This document shows positions 34,127-45,555 of a DNA stretch of 64,000 nt, piece after piece. Numbering within the stretch: the stretch's first letter is position 1; the number at the start of each line of letters is the position of its first letter. The notes under the pieces are model-generated. The model did not search any database, had not been told where the DNA came from, and was given only the letters and a program-made list of their open reading frames with translations. Source of the DNA: Litsea cubeba (Eukaryota > Streptophyta > Magnoliopsida > Laurales > Lauraceae); the NCBI GenBank assembly GCA_012931725.1, contig CM022951.1, positions 27,743,853 to 27,807,852 on the forward strand, read 5' to 3'. A program made the translations under genes and the position numbers.

Positions 34127-36771
34127 TGTTGACACCAAAAATGTCACTTTGCCTCTTCAAGATCCAAAGAGCTACATGAAGTCGCAACCTGCCATAAATA
34201 GGCAATGCTGCTTCCAAAAATCAAATCTTGTCAGAATCAAACAAAAACTGCAAGATTCTTCAAGACAGCCAAAAGAGGAGTACACAAGAAGTTTCGGGCC
34301 ATTTCAAAATCATTTGGCCTAACTTCGCTTCTCAGACAGCCGAAAAGGAGCTCTCGGCGGCAAAAGCATCGGAGACACCAAATCTTTGATCAGGGCCGAT
34401 GGATGGTCTCAAAATACTTCCAAAGGCTCCACGTCAAGTTCCGAGTCAAACCGACAATGTTTGACCCTACATCAACCCTCGAACAGCTAAATCAAGCCTC
34501 TCGGCGGCGAGAACCACCGAGGCCATTACTCATCAGATAGAGCACATGGACGGCTTCAAAATGCTTATAAAGGGCTACACGTCAAATTTCAGGTCATTTC
34601 CACAACATTTGACCATAGTTTGACGCTCGGAAGACAAATCAGGCCTCTCGGCGGCAAAGCTCTCCGGGACCATGGCTTCCAAGACAGAGCCTATGGATCA
34701 TCTTAAAATGACTCCAATAGGTTCCCTGTCAAATTTCAAGTCAATCGGACATCGGTTGACCGCACATCAAACCGCGACATCTTCATCGCGACAAAAAGCA
34801 AGTCTACTGGTGATAGGACCCCAAACGGCTTCAAAACTCAAACAAAAGCCTATGGTTGGTCTTATTTATTGGTCAGGAGGCTTCACACCAAATTTCAGGT
34901 CATTCCGACATCGTTTGACCCAGTTTCAGCTTCTGACGGAAAATCGGTAGCTCTGCACGACAAAGTCTTCGGCTTTCTCAGGAAATTGGAAACTTTGCAA
35001 AATAAAATGCAAGGATTCTCATCAGGTTTCCTACAAAGAAATTAGGCCAATAAATGGTCAGAATGTCAAGGAAAAGTACAGGAGAAAAAAAGAATCGAAA
35101 AAACAGCAAAAACGGACACAAAACGGGACACAAAAGGGGGAAAACCCCCCCAGGGTCGCAGACCCCTGCGACCCTGGCCCAAGGTCGCAGGCCCCTGCGA
35201 CCCTGGGCCAGGGTCGCCGGCGACCTTGGAACCCGGGGTCGCCGGGAAGGCCCCGGAAACCCCGGTTTTCGCCGTTTTTTTCACGATTCGAAGAGCCCAG
35301 CCTCTGGTACTTTCCAAAATTCATGCTTTTGAGACACCAAGTCCTCTGACATCCGTCCAAAACACGGGTCAATCATCAAGAGTATCGAAAACAATATTGA
35401 TCGCCACCCGGTCAACCAAAAAAAGTGTGCTTTCTACCCGACCGATCGAGAAATCGACAGGACAGATGGCACCGACCCGCTGTTGGCAACAAACACCTGA
35501 ATTCACATGGTCATCTGATGTCGATCTACATGAAGATCCATCAATGATCATCGACAGAAGAATCCTAAAAGACGTGGCACGGCCCGCGACTCTTCAGCTG
35601 CTCGGCGACCACTTAATGCGATTAATTGACTAACTTTATTACAGTCATTAATCCATTTCTTTGGACGGCCCAATCAGAAGCAAGCATTCGGGAGTTACAA
35701 GTCAAGAGATTCATGGCATTTAACCCATGAAACTCCTCCCATCATGGCGATTAAAGGCGATTAAATGCCCTCAATCTCCTCCGGCCAATCAGAAGCCAAG
35801 AAAAAGGAGTTACAAAATAAACAATTCAATTTTGTAACTCCTCCCATTATGCAGCTTTATGACAATCAAGGCTCATAAACCCTCCTAAATGGCTACCTAA
35901 AAGCCTATAAATAGGAGAGCTCTCCAAGAAGAAAAGGCATCAGAAAAAAGCACAAACACACAGACAGACAGAAGCACAGAAATCCAGAGAAAGGAAAAAG
36001 AGAGAAAACTCTGCGGAAGTTCTACACCGGCCACCGCAACAAGGTGACAAAAGTCCCTTGGGGGGTACCTTCCCCCCCCCCCAAGGTCCTTGCCTTCTCC
36101 TCCTGCCTCCAATGGCTTAGATGTGGCTTTTCAGCCCGTCTACTCGGCTTTTTATTGGACATAGGACCTCCTTTTGCTCTTTGTCCTCTAAAAACCCGAG
36201 GTTATAGCCAAGCCAAGCGAATCAATAGCATCCTCTGTTCTCATCTGCATGGATGATGGCGAAGCCCACATATGGCTTGCGACCGTCAATCTAAACGGGT
36301 CCCCCACAATCTCCTGAGAAGTTAGATCCTCCTTTTCTTGCTTTTCATTGTAGTTTGTATTTTTTCAAAAGAGACAAAAATCACAATTCTTGTCTTTCAT
36401 TATTGATAAGGATTGTAAATCGGCTATAAACGCCAAAAATCGGCTATAAACGCCAAAATCGGCTATAAACGCCAAAATCGGCTATAAATGCCAAAAAAAA
36501 TCGCCTTTCACGGCAAACCAAGAAAAATGTCTCTTTTCTTAAATATATGTGCAATGTAAAACTTGAAAGAAGTTGATTTCCTTTTTACTTGCGAAGGTTG
36601 ATCTCCGGATCACCACTTGCAATTCCAAGTAAAAATAGAAAATCTGGCACACCCACACAAAAAAGAAATGTTGATGCACGCCCCTGCCCCCCGGTTACGA
36701 AAGGGTCGGACCCGACGGACTCCCACGTCCGCCGACCTCGGTAGGAACTCGAGCAGGAGCGCGGTCCATCA
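34127..36771 (+). repeat. 3' LTR of inner gypsy element
   Basis: Collinear with 17951-20539. It is 56 bp longer, explained by an extra 31-bp unit in the GC-rich hairpin block near 35165, an expanded C run near 36070 and one more CGGCTATAAACGCC unit near 36440. Base substitutions are few. Confidence 0.93.
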
Positions 36772-37566
36772 CCGGAGGACTCAATTCAAAATTAAGCCAT
36801 GCTAGAGACACGCTTCCGTACTCACTTCAAAGGTGAGGATCATCCCGCTACTATGGCTCAGCTTTGCAGCCTAAAACATGGGGAGAATGAGTCGACATAT
36901 AACTTCATTCACAAGTGGAAAGCAATGGCGTACAAATGCTCAGATGTACTGCCACAAGCGTCGCTGGTCGACATATGCCGAAACAACATGAGAGCAAGGA
37001 TCCGCTTCATGATTATCGACAACAAATCCAAGAAACTTGGAGAACTCCTAGAAGCTTCCATGGAGGCTGAAACGGTGATCAAAGACCTTAACAGTCAGAA
37101 ATCATCAAGGAAAGAACCAACCGCCATTGCAACCTCAAAACCAAAGAAAAAAGAGGTCCTCAATGTGCAAACCAAGTCAGCACATCAGCCACCAAAGAAA
37201 GCTGAAAACAAAGCTGCAGGTAAGAGATCTGAACTCTCTGATGCCTTTAAATAGCGAGTAGAAAAGAAAGACCCATTTGATGAAGATGTTGATGAAATCT
37301 TCGGAGCTCTCATGGCAAACGGCAAGCTCACCTTGCCTGAACCCAAAAGACCGGGAGATGTTGGCAAAATCAATGATCCTCGGTATTGTCCATACCACTA
37401 GATGATCTCGCGTCCTCTTAATCAATGCTTCGTTATAAGAGAGAAGATACACGAGATGTGGAAAAAACGGAGTCATTACCTTTGACAAAAACTATGGGTC
37501 TGCCTTCGTCAACATGGTGTCATGTGGACAAACACCGAAATCACCAATGACGAAGAGCACTACTCC
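36772..37566 (+). pseudogene. Outer gypsy gag, 3' part
   Basis: It resumes the gag gene cut at 17950, after the CCGGA duplication. It encodes a gag segment matching 23862-24645 of the inner element, open at 36799-37254, then has a TAG at 37252. Further stops follow and the zinc-knuckle codons are mutated. Homology ends abruptly near 37566, where unrelated sequence starts. Confidence 0.85.
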
Positions 37567-40152
37567 CTCTGTTCTTTGTTCTGTAATAGAGATTGATCTG
37601 TACATGTGACGATAATTTGGATCCTTGACAACATCTCTATAATAGAGAACAAAAAAAACCAGATCGGTCTTCTACCTTCCTCTGTTTCTGTAATAGAGAA
37701 CGAGAAGCACCAGATCGTCAGGCTTTCTTTCTTGGAAACTGTGGGTCTGCTCTCTCCGGTGACGTCGAGACGGCAATGGCGGCACAGTCAAACTGGCTAT
37801 AGCAAACATGCAGTCTCTACTGCCTTCTCCTTCTCCGTCGACAGCCACCAAATCAAGCCTCTTTTCTGCAAATCATCACAAGGCCGAGACGTCCGTTCCG
37901 TTTTTTGCAGCGCCAGATCCGGACGCTCCCTTTTTCTCCGTTAGAGAACTGTACCAAAGAAGGGGTCGCCTGCCACCGCCGTCCCACTGCTGCCGCGCCA
38001 TCACCGCACTCTAGAAAGGAGAAAGTAGCAGTCCGCGATTCTGGTTACTGAAACCATAGTAGACGAAGAAGAGGTTTTGTTACAGAACCTGTAACTTGAA
38101 GAAGAAGAAAAGGGCTCTGGGCCAGGTTCTGTCTAGGTCCGGGTTGAAGAAGATGAAGAAGAAGAAGAGGGAGAAAAGAAGATTTGAAATTTTAAATTTT
38201 AAAAGTTTATGCCTAAACAGTTGAAATGGCAAAATCAATCATGAAAATGTCTGATGTGGCGTATCTAAGGACTTCTTGCCAAAATATGTCCAGCTGTATG
38301 GACTATAGGAGTTCTTGGACTGAAGGCCTTACAATACCTTGCTGAGAGGCTTTTTGCTAATTTACTCTCTTTTTTTATTCAACCAAGGGGTTGCATTTTG
38401 TCTAAGTGGATCACATGCAATGGGTCACAGAAAATCAGCCCTTCACATTTCCAATTCATCACAAAATTTGATAAAGGCCATTGGGTTCCATAAAGTTAGG
38501 AATTTAGACTAAACAAGTAATGGGTCCAATATGGTGTATGAGTAATCATGAGAGATTAGTCACCTATACAACCACCATGAGAGATTAGTCACCTATACAA
38601 CCACCACTGAGGGAGCTATCTACGTGGCTCACATGGGTTAACCATGCTGTACTAGCTATCGTTCAAGCCTAGTAGTTGCATTTAATGGGCCATGGAACGT
38701 GACTTCAAATCCAAATTGGCTCAATCCCCACTATATTTAGATTTTCTTATTTAATGTCATGGGTAAATTTTATTCGTCCCTAGCTACCTAGATGACATTT
38801 AGGGTTGTCAATCAAGTGAGCAACCGCATATTGTCGTTGTCACCACCAATTTTAATATTTTTTAATCTTTTCTTTTTTAGTTTTAATCTTCTTTTTTTTT
38901 TTCTCATAAATTTTCTATTTATTCTAAACCATGCTTTTTATTTCTATACATTTCATTTTTATGTATTTTTTGTTGTTTAATGAATTTTTGTCTTTTATCA
39001 TAGTCTTGTTTATTTTATTTTTTTGATTTTGATGAGTTCTGTTTTAGTTTCTGTGGTGACAGGTTTTCATGGATATATGAGTTTTCCTTTTAGTTTCTAG
39101 GTATTGGATTTCCATAGGTTTATTTGTTTCTTTTAAGCTATTCTTATTACTGATTGTCTTTGGGCTTTTGTTTTCATGTTGTGTTTTTGTGGTTTTTTAT
39201 AATTTATTTTTTATTATGGGTTTATTCGTTGATTTCAAACAAAAGTTTGAAGTAAAATACTCCGCTAATTTCAAACAAATTAAAGTACTCTCATTTTGAA
39301 ATTAACCAATTATATTTTTCGAATATTATTATAGGTTTTAACTTTGATTGCAATTTTACCTCCTCAATCTAATTTAGACTAAATATTATTTAAAAATTAT
39401 TTTTTAATATTATAAAATATATTACCCGTCCTAAGCGAGGGCATATTTTAATATTATAAAAATTTGATTTTAGCCATCTAAATAACGTGTCCAAAATAAA
39501 AGTAGTTTCATTTTAAAAGTCCAATCTTCCGCGGTCTCTAATCAATCAAGGCATATGTAGATTTTCTTCATGGGAGAGCGACACGTGGTGTTTCCTTTTA
39601 GTTATTCGCAATGACATGGGGCACACCCATCTCATGCAATTAGAAAACCCACCGAATCCCCGAAAGAATCAAATCTATAAATTATCTTAGCTCAACACAT
39701 CCATTGATTTTCTTATTAGATTCGGTCCCACCATCCAAGTCATTAGGCCATTTTTGTTATTATTATTTACTTATTTATTATCTCTTCTTCAAGATTCACT
39801 TTTATTATCGTAAATATCCTCTAAATATTGGCCACATCAATATTGATTCCTTATTTCTAATAAATCATCAAAATAATATAGCTCATGAATCTTCTTCAGT
39901 GGTTTTTGTTTTGATAGTACATACCTTTGGTGACCAATATACTTTGTCCAATTGGAATGAGTAGATGGATGTATATAGTTTTATTAGTGATCAATATACT
40001 TTGTCCAATTGGAATGAGTAGATAGATCGATGTATATAGTTTTTATTTAATTTATTTGGGTAATAGATGGGTCCCACCAATTAGATGTGAACAACATCAT
40101 AAATTATTAAACAGGAAAAAAGAGAAAAGAAAGTGAACAAAGGTCGTTGGGC
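37567..40152. other. Spacer between the outer gypsy element and CACTA-2
   Basis: No clear gene. It contains a small ORF (37808-38014), GAA-rich purine runs (38095-38180), a 29-bp tandem duplication (38547-38604), a T-rich stretch (38850-39040), a hairpin CCCGTCCTAAGCGAGGGC (39425) and a 53-bp tandem duplication around TTTGTCCAATTGGAATGAG (39940-40042). Confidence 0.5.
37808..38014 (+). CDS. Small ORF, possible captured 5' exon; unrecognised
   Basis: A 68-codon frame begins with a Ser/Pro/Thr-rich stretch (MQSLLPSPSPSTATKSSLFS) that resembles a plastid transit peptide, then FFAAPDPDAPFFSV. Base composition is GC-richer than the flanks. No domain is recognised, and no following exon was identified. 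It could be a fragment of a host gene or chance. Confidence 0.25.
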   Translation: MQSLLPSPSPSTATKSSLFSANHHKAETSVPFFAAPDPDAPFFSVRELYQRRGRLPPPSHCCRAITAL

Positions 40153-40169
40153 CACTACAAGAAAAAACA

Positions 40170-40480
40170 TGTTCGGTGACATGAAAAAATGTCACCGAAG
40201 GCCCATTTTTTATCACCTATTATCATTGGTGACACGGGATGGGGTGTCATTGTATACATGTCACTAAAAGTCAAGGGTGACAAATTTTGTGCACTTGTCC
40301 CGGAATGATGTTAACAGTGACAAAAATATGGTGTCATGGAAGAAAGATTTTCCATGACATAGTAGGGTGTCACTAAAAGGAATGGTGACAACAATGCGGG
40401 TGCCGTAGAAAAGAGATCTTATGTGACAAGAATTGTCATTGAAAGTATTTACCCTGACAACCAAATGCGTGTCACCAATA
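40170..40480. repeat. Left subterminal GTGACA repeats of CACTA-2
   Basis: GGTGACA/TGTCACC units recur about every 30-40 bp. The right end (48130-48290) has the same units. The serine/leucine-rich ORF at 40666-40902 nearby is only GA-repeat read-through. Confidence 0.75.
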
Positions 40481-41147
40481 ATATTACCAGGTTGGCACAC
40501 AACAGTCTCTGGCTCTCTTAACTTCCTAACTATAAAAAATGCATCTGATTGTGATGCGAAAAACCCTAGACACGCAGCGTACATCAAAGAGATGAATCTT
40601 CCATCCTGATCGCCCGAACATATACTCTTCAGGAAGTAGAAGAACCCTAGAAACGAGAAGAAACCCTAATTTCTATTCTCAGAAGCCACAAGAAGCAGCG
40701 GCAAAAAGGGTATTCTCTGTTTCCTGAAGAAGGCATTTCGAGGAAAGGAAGAAGATTCGTTGTTGATGAAGAAAATGAGAAGAGAGAGAGAGAGAGATTT
40801 GTTGATGATGAAGATAATGAGCAAAGAGAGAGAGAGATTCGTTGATGATGAAGATAATGAGAAAAGAGAGAGGGAGAGGGAGAGAGAGATAGAGAGATGC
40901 ACCTGGTTTGTTTGATTCTCTTCTCAGTGTGTACTATGCTTCACAAAACCAGAGATTTTCAGAGAAAGAATGGAAAACCAGATTTGGATTTTGAGATATG
41001 AAGAAAAATAAGAAATCCTCTGCAGCGAAAACTCGCTGAGAGAAATGAAAAGGAGAGAGAAGGCATGGAGGAGTTTGGCGTGGGGAGAGTTGTAGGCGTG
41101 GAGGAGTAAGGCGTACGACGACTCTGTGTTAGGTTATTTCATTTCGC

Positions 41148-41468
41148 CGACGGTTCTAAAAACATAAACCGCGCTGATTTTAACCGATATAACATACAGT
41201 GGTGTAAAACTTAAAAGGCTAACGGAGCAGATGAGTAATAAACGATATTAAAAACTATAAAGTATTATATCGGTTTAAATATTTATGATATGAAATGGTT
41301 ATCTTAATATATCGGTTTAAGTCCACCCGATACCTGAAAGTAGCAACCGATATTACAAAACTTGAACTGATATAAGATATTTTGGAGCAGCATATTATAT
41401 CGGTTTTACTAATAACCGATATTAAGGGATTTTTAAAACCGATATAAAATCATTGTTTTTTAGTAGTG
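41148..41468. mobile_element. Fragment of a third CACTA-like element (right end only)
   Basis: AACCGATAT/ATATCGGTTT units repeat about ten times and end in TTTTTTAGTAGTG at 41468, a CACTA-type terminus. No corresponding left end (CACTACTAAAAAAC) was found in the window, so it is a truncated element nested in CACTA-2. Confidence 0.6.
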
Positions 41469-41899
41469 TGTGGTATGTTGGCAGTTGCTTCCAATGACCA
41501 CATGAGGTGAGGAAAAACAGAGGTGGAGAAGTGCTACTCTCTCTCTGTGGGTCTCTAAATGAATAGACACCGATCCAAACCATCCAAATTGTGGGCCTTA
41601 CATGGGATGGGGGCATGACATAAATAGTTGGGATTCTATTGCTAATTGTATCCATCATCAGAGGATGGGTTTATTCTATTCACTACCATGTAAAGAGGGT
41701 CACCATCAAATTCATGTCAATGATCCTAGTTTGTTGCGCATGTACCTTGGATTTATTCTACCCACCACCAAAATCGGTAGTGGAAAAAAACCATATCGTG
41801 AATAAGTAGAATAAAAAACAAGACAAGTAAAGAATGGTAGTTGCTTATAATGGGTGGGCTTTTGGGTGCTCGTTGTCTGATTTTATTATTTTACGGATT
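41469..41899. other. Unassigned sequence between the CACTA fragment and copia-2
   Basis: It looks like spacer sequence; no motif or gene was recognised. Confidence 0.4.
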
Positions 41900-42502
41900 T
41901 ACTGATTTTGAAGGTACCAGATTTAAAATGTATGCTGCTGCTTTTAGGGCATATCCCAAAAAAGATATAGGTAGGGTTGCATGACTCATCATGGACCTTA
42001 CCATATCAAGAAGGGTACGGTTTCTTCTCTCTGCTACACCATTTTGCTGGGGTGTACCCGGTGCAGACAACTGAGGCCCAATCCCTTGTTGTGTGAGGTA
42101 CTCTTTGAACTCACCCAGGAGGTACTCGCCACCTCGATCAGATCGAAGGGATTTGATATGTTTCCCTAGTTGTAACTCCGCCTCAGCCTTGAATTGCTTG
42201 AATTTATCAAACGCCTAAGACTTGCGTCGCATTAAGTACACATATCCATACCTAGAGTAGTCATCAGTGAAGGTGATGTAATGCTCATACCCTCCTCGAG
42301 CCGGTTTGTTCATAGGACCACACACATCAGTGTGAATCAATTCTAACAACTCCTTTGACCATAGTCCCTTTCCACAGAATGACCTTTTGGTCATCTTTCC
42401 CTTGAGACAAGATTCGCACTGAGGAAAAGGTTCGAAGTCTAATGAGCTCAAAGGCCCATCTTCTACCAACCTCTGAATCCGTTTTAGGTTAATGTGACCC
42501 AA
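41900..42502 (-). pseudogene. Copia-2 integrase fragment
   Basis: It contains the zinc-binding segment (MGHINLKRIQRL, CESCLKGKMTKRSF) and the core up to the NGVAER-type Glu near 42040. A frameshift near 42215 breaks the frame. Confidence 0.85.
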
Positions 42503-42954
42503 CCGTAAGTGCCAAAGATATGTGTCATTGATTGAAGATACATTCCTTTTACGGGAAGTTGAGTTTTCTTGTTGTACATTATGCAGTGTGGGAGCAATAG
42601 GATATATATAAAATAAGTTGTCATGTATCTACCGGAACATATAATATTTCCATCTCTACTGATATCAATACCAGAATGGAAAGAAACTGAATAATTAAAT
42701 TCAATGAGTCTGGAAACTGAAATTAAATTCTTCCTCACGTCCGGAACATAGAAAATATTATTTAAAACTAATATCCTATTACATGAAAAATGTAAGGTAA
42801 CAACTCCTACTGCAACTGCCCAAACTTTAGCTCCAGTTCCAACTCTAAAGGCAAACTCTCCTTTCTCAATTCTCTGCATTATCTGAAACCCCTGCAATGA
42901 ATTGCAGATATGATTAGTGGCTCCTGAGTCTACTCCATGAGTCAGTAGAATCAA
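42484..42954 (-). pseudogene. Copia-2 aspartic protease region
   Basis: VDSGATNHICNSL marks the protease active site. A two-base deletion near 42935, relative to copia-1, puts it out of frame with the zinc-knuckle segment upstream. It has one copy of the segment that is duplicated in copia-1. Confidence 0.82.
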
Positions 42955-43816
42955 CCACTAGACAAGTTTCAATGTAGTATGAAAAAGATGTACCTTTCTT
43001 AACTGAGGCTAGGAACTTGGGACAATCTTTCTTCCAATGACCTTTGAGGCCACACTTGAAGCATTTCTCTTTGGGCTTTCCATCTGTAGCCTTGTCCTTC
43101 TTATTACCAGTGTTGTCCTTTTTCTGCCCTTTTCCCTTATTCTGCTTCTTCTTGAACTTCTTCCCTTTCGGGTTTAGTTTAGAGGAAGACTGGAAAAAAT
43201 GAGCTTGGGCTTTGGGCTTCATGATGGCCTATGCCACCTGGAGTTCTTTCACTAACTCAGCTAGAGTCATGTCCATCTTGCTCATATTGAAATTGAACTT
43301 GAACTGATTGAAAGAGTTCGGCAGAGTTTCGAGAATCATGTCAGTTTGACTCTCTGCATCAATCTCAGGCCCTAGAATCTCAGCTACATTGAAACAATCC
43401 ATCAGCTTGAGCATATGCTCTCTGACAGGTGTTCCTTCAGCCATCCTAGTGTTCATGATGGTCCTCATAGCAGCTTGCTTAGCTGGCCTGCTCTTGTCTG
43501 CGAACATCTCAGACAAGGACATCATGATTTCATAGGCTGTGTCCATATGCTCGTGCTGTGTTTGCAACACATTGGACATGGAAGCGAGCATGTAGCATTT
43601 AGCCATGCTATTCGCTTTCTTCCATTTCCTCTCAGCCTCTAACTGGTCATCAGTAGAATTAGCATCAATATCAGGACAGGTTTCCAGCAAGACATACTTG
43701 TACTCCTCAGCAGTGAGTACTATGTCAAGATTTCTCTTCCAATCTACGTAGTTAGGTCCAGTCAGTTTGTTCTCACGAAGAATGCACATCAGCGGACTAA
43801 AAGAATCTTTACCCAT
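42914..43816 (-). pseudogene. Copia-2 gag with zinc knuckle
   Basis: The likely start is the ATG at 43816 (MGKDSFSPL). The N-terminal half is a copia-type gag domain (LTGPNYVDWKRNLDIVLTAE ... LPNSFNQFKFNFNMSKMDM). A TAG at 43229-43231 interrupts it in frame. The lysine-rich linker and CFKCGLKGHWKKDC knuckle follow at 42914-43222. This shows what copia-1 lost in its deletion. Confidence 0.88.
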
Positions 43817-43970
43817 CTCTCTCTGGATATGAAATGATTTATAATTAGACATGTAGTATATATGTAATATGCATATGGTGCTTGTTATAAAAGGAAAGAC
43901 AAAGCACAAAACTTTTTACATTATTTAACCCCAATCATAATGTATCAGTGTTTCAACCTCCTCGTAGACC

Positions 43971-44420
43971 CTCCATCGAAGGGATGGCCGAGCCTACAGT
44001 CACGTTGAATTAAGGCATACTTATTTGGATTATCACTATCTGCATACAGTCACATTGGTTTGGCCTCATATGACAAATAACCCTTAAATCCTAAGGAGAG
44101 GTCATTACCGTCTTATGTCAAGTGTATAACCATCTCTTATGAAATTTCCCAGAATGTCTATGATTAAGTCCTCCGAAGGGAAGTGACTTTTATCTATTCT
44201 AGAAGTGAACTTTAGTAAAGAGCTCCACCGAAGGGATGGCCGCTCCCACCAACACTTCATTGACATTCTATAGAAGTGATCTTTAGTAACGAACTCCACC
44301 GAAGGGATGGCCGCTCCTACTAACACCTCATTACGAATATTCACATTAGTTCACCCATTGACCCATCAAAGCAGTCTTTAATAAAGAACTCCACCGAAGG
44401 GATGGCCACTCCTACTAACA
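43971..44420 (-). repeat. Repeats in the copia-2 leader
   Basis: CTCCACCGAAGGGATGGCC or a close variant occurs at about 43972, 44223, 44294 and 44389, within longer partly repeated units of about 71-95 bp. It lies in the segment deleted from copia-1. Confidence 0.7.
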
Positions 44421-45542
44421 CCTTAATGAGATAACATGAACTGAAAATGGAAGGCCGTGGGGTCTTTCCAAAACCCCTCTCCCACTTGATTATTTATCAC
44501 TAGGGTTTATACTTTTTGACCTTTACATTGTTTACTCAAAAGCTCTTTTAAATCTAGCAAACTTGGTTAATTAAATTTATGACTCAATGACTTGAGTCAT
44601 CTTAAAAATAAATAACCTTTGCGTTAAAACATTTGAGAAAATCCCTTTAAAGAATTAAAAACCTATCTTGGGTTATGGAAACCCATAGGTAGCATCTAAT
44701 TAGATTTTAGTTTAGCCTCTTTTGGAAACCAAGGGTACCAAGATAAACTAAACCCTGTCCAATTTTAAGCCTTAGACAAAATAGAAGGTGCTGTTCTAAG
44801 TTCCGTTTAAAATAATTTGCCAAACTAAAACAATCTAATATAAAAAAGATGCCAATTTTAGAACCTAATGGTGGCCATGTTTCTAGGTGATAATTATAGC
44901 AATTATATAAAGCATTCATCCATGCATTCCATATATAAAAGAAAATAAAAGTATGCAATCCTTGATGGCTCCTTGCTGTTCCGACTTCCAATCCTTATCG
45001 AACTAGGACATTAAGAATAGATCTCATATTTCACCAAGAAGTCTTGTCTCCTCCACCACTAAGGAACCCGGTTACATGCAACCTTTCTTGCTTGAAACTT
45101 TCTTCTTCTTGTTTATTCCAATAAATTAAATTTATACAAGCAAACCCATAAAAAACAAAACCCCAAATTACATTGGAGATACCTATGCTTTTCAAGAAAG
45201 CTTACATCAAGACTAGTTGGAATAAAAGTAAAGAAAGAATTACAACTTCCTACGATTGCTAAACGCGCAATCGTACACTTTCCAACTAATGAAAAAACAT
45301 CCAAATCCACATAACAATCATGCGAACCATCAAGGATGCAATATATGGCTGCAAACAAAGAGGTTAGTGCATGCAAAACACTATGTGCATCATTAAACAA
45401 ATCTGGAAAATAAATTCCAGCATTGTTAATGAAACTTGCACACAACATGCATCTTAATATAACTTTAGTAGGGTGCCACCATGCCCATAATCAATCTAGG
45501 ATTGATTATACACAACATGGGATCAAGATTTCACATGGAGTG

Positions 45543-45554
45543 GCTCTGATACCA
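45543..45554 (-). promoter_or_regulatory. Primer-binding site of copia-2 (initiator Met tRNA)
   Basis: Same TGGTATCAGAGC site as in copia-1, one base inside the 5' LTR. Confidence 0.92.
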
Positions 45555-45555
45555 C

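Larger units (their letters stand above)
17951..36771 (+). mobile_element. Inner Ty3/gypsy Tat/Ogre-like retrotransposon, complete, 18.8 kb
   Basis: TG...CA LTRs of about 2.6 kb flank a 13.6 kb interior. The target duplication CCGGA is at 17946-17950 and 36772-36776; joining the flanks restores the collinear gag of the outer element. The order is leader, gag, protease, G-patch, RT, RNase H, second RNase H, integrase, then a long 3' region with minisatellites and the remains of an antisense gene. The second RNase H and large size place it in the Tat/Ogre group. The LTRs differ mainly in three repeat-length changes, so the insertion looks recent. Confidence 0.93.
1..37566 (+). mobile_element. 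Outer Ty3/gypsy (Tat-like) retrotransposon, broken by two insertions and truncated
   Basis: The original element is represented by 1-1421, 15737-17950 and 36772-37566. These three pieces are collinear with 20200-24650 of the inner gypsy element, which is the same family. The first gap is filled by CACTA-1 and the second by the inner gypsy element; each insertion is flanked by a direct target duplication. Similarity to the inner copy stops near 37566, inside gag, so pol and the 3' LTR are missing. Stop codons and small indels are numerous, so this copy is older and non-functional. Confidence 0.85.

Noticed and set aside
37567..37720. Stowaway-type MITE starting at CTCCCTCTGTTCT
   Set aside because: The start resembles such a terminus, but no inverted copy of the end and no TA duplication were found.
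40666..40902. Ser/Leu-rich minus-strand ORF
   Set aside because: Direct translation of GA microsatellite.
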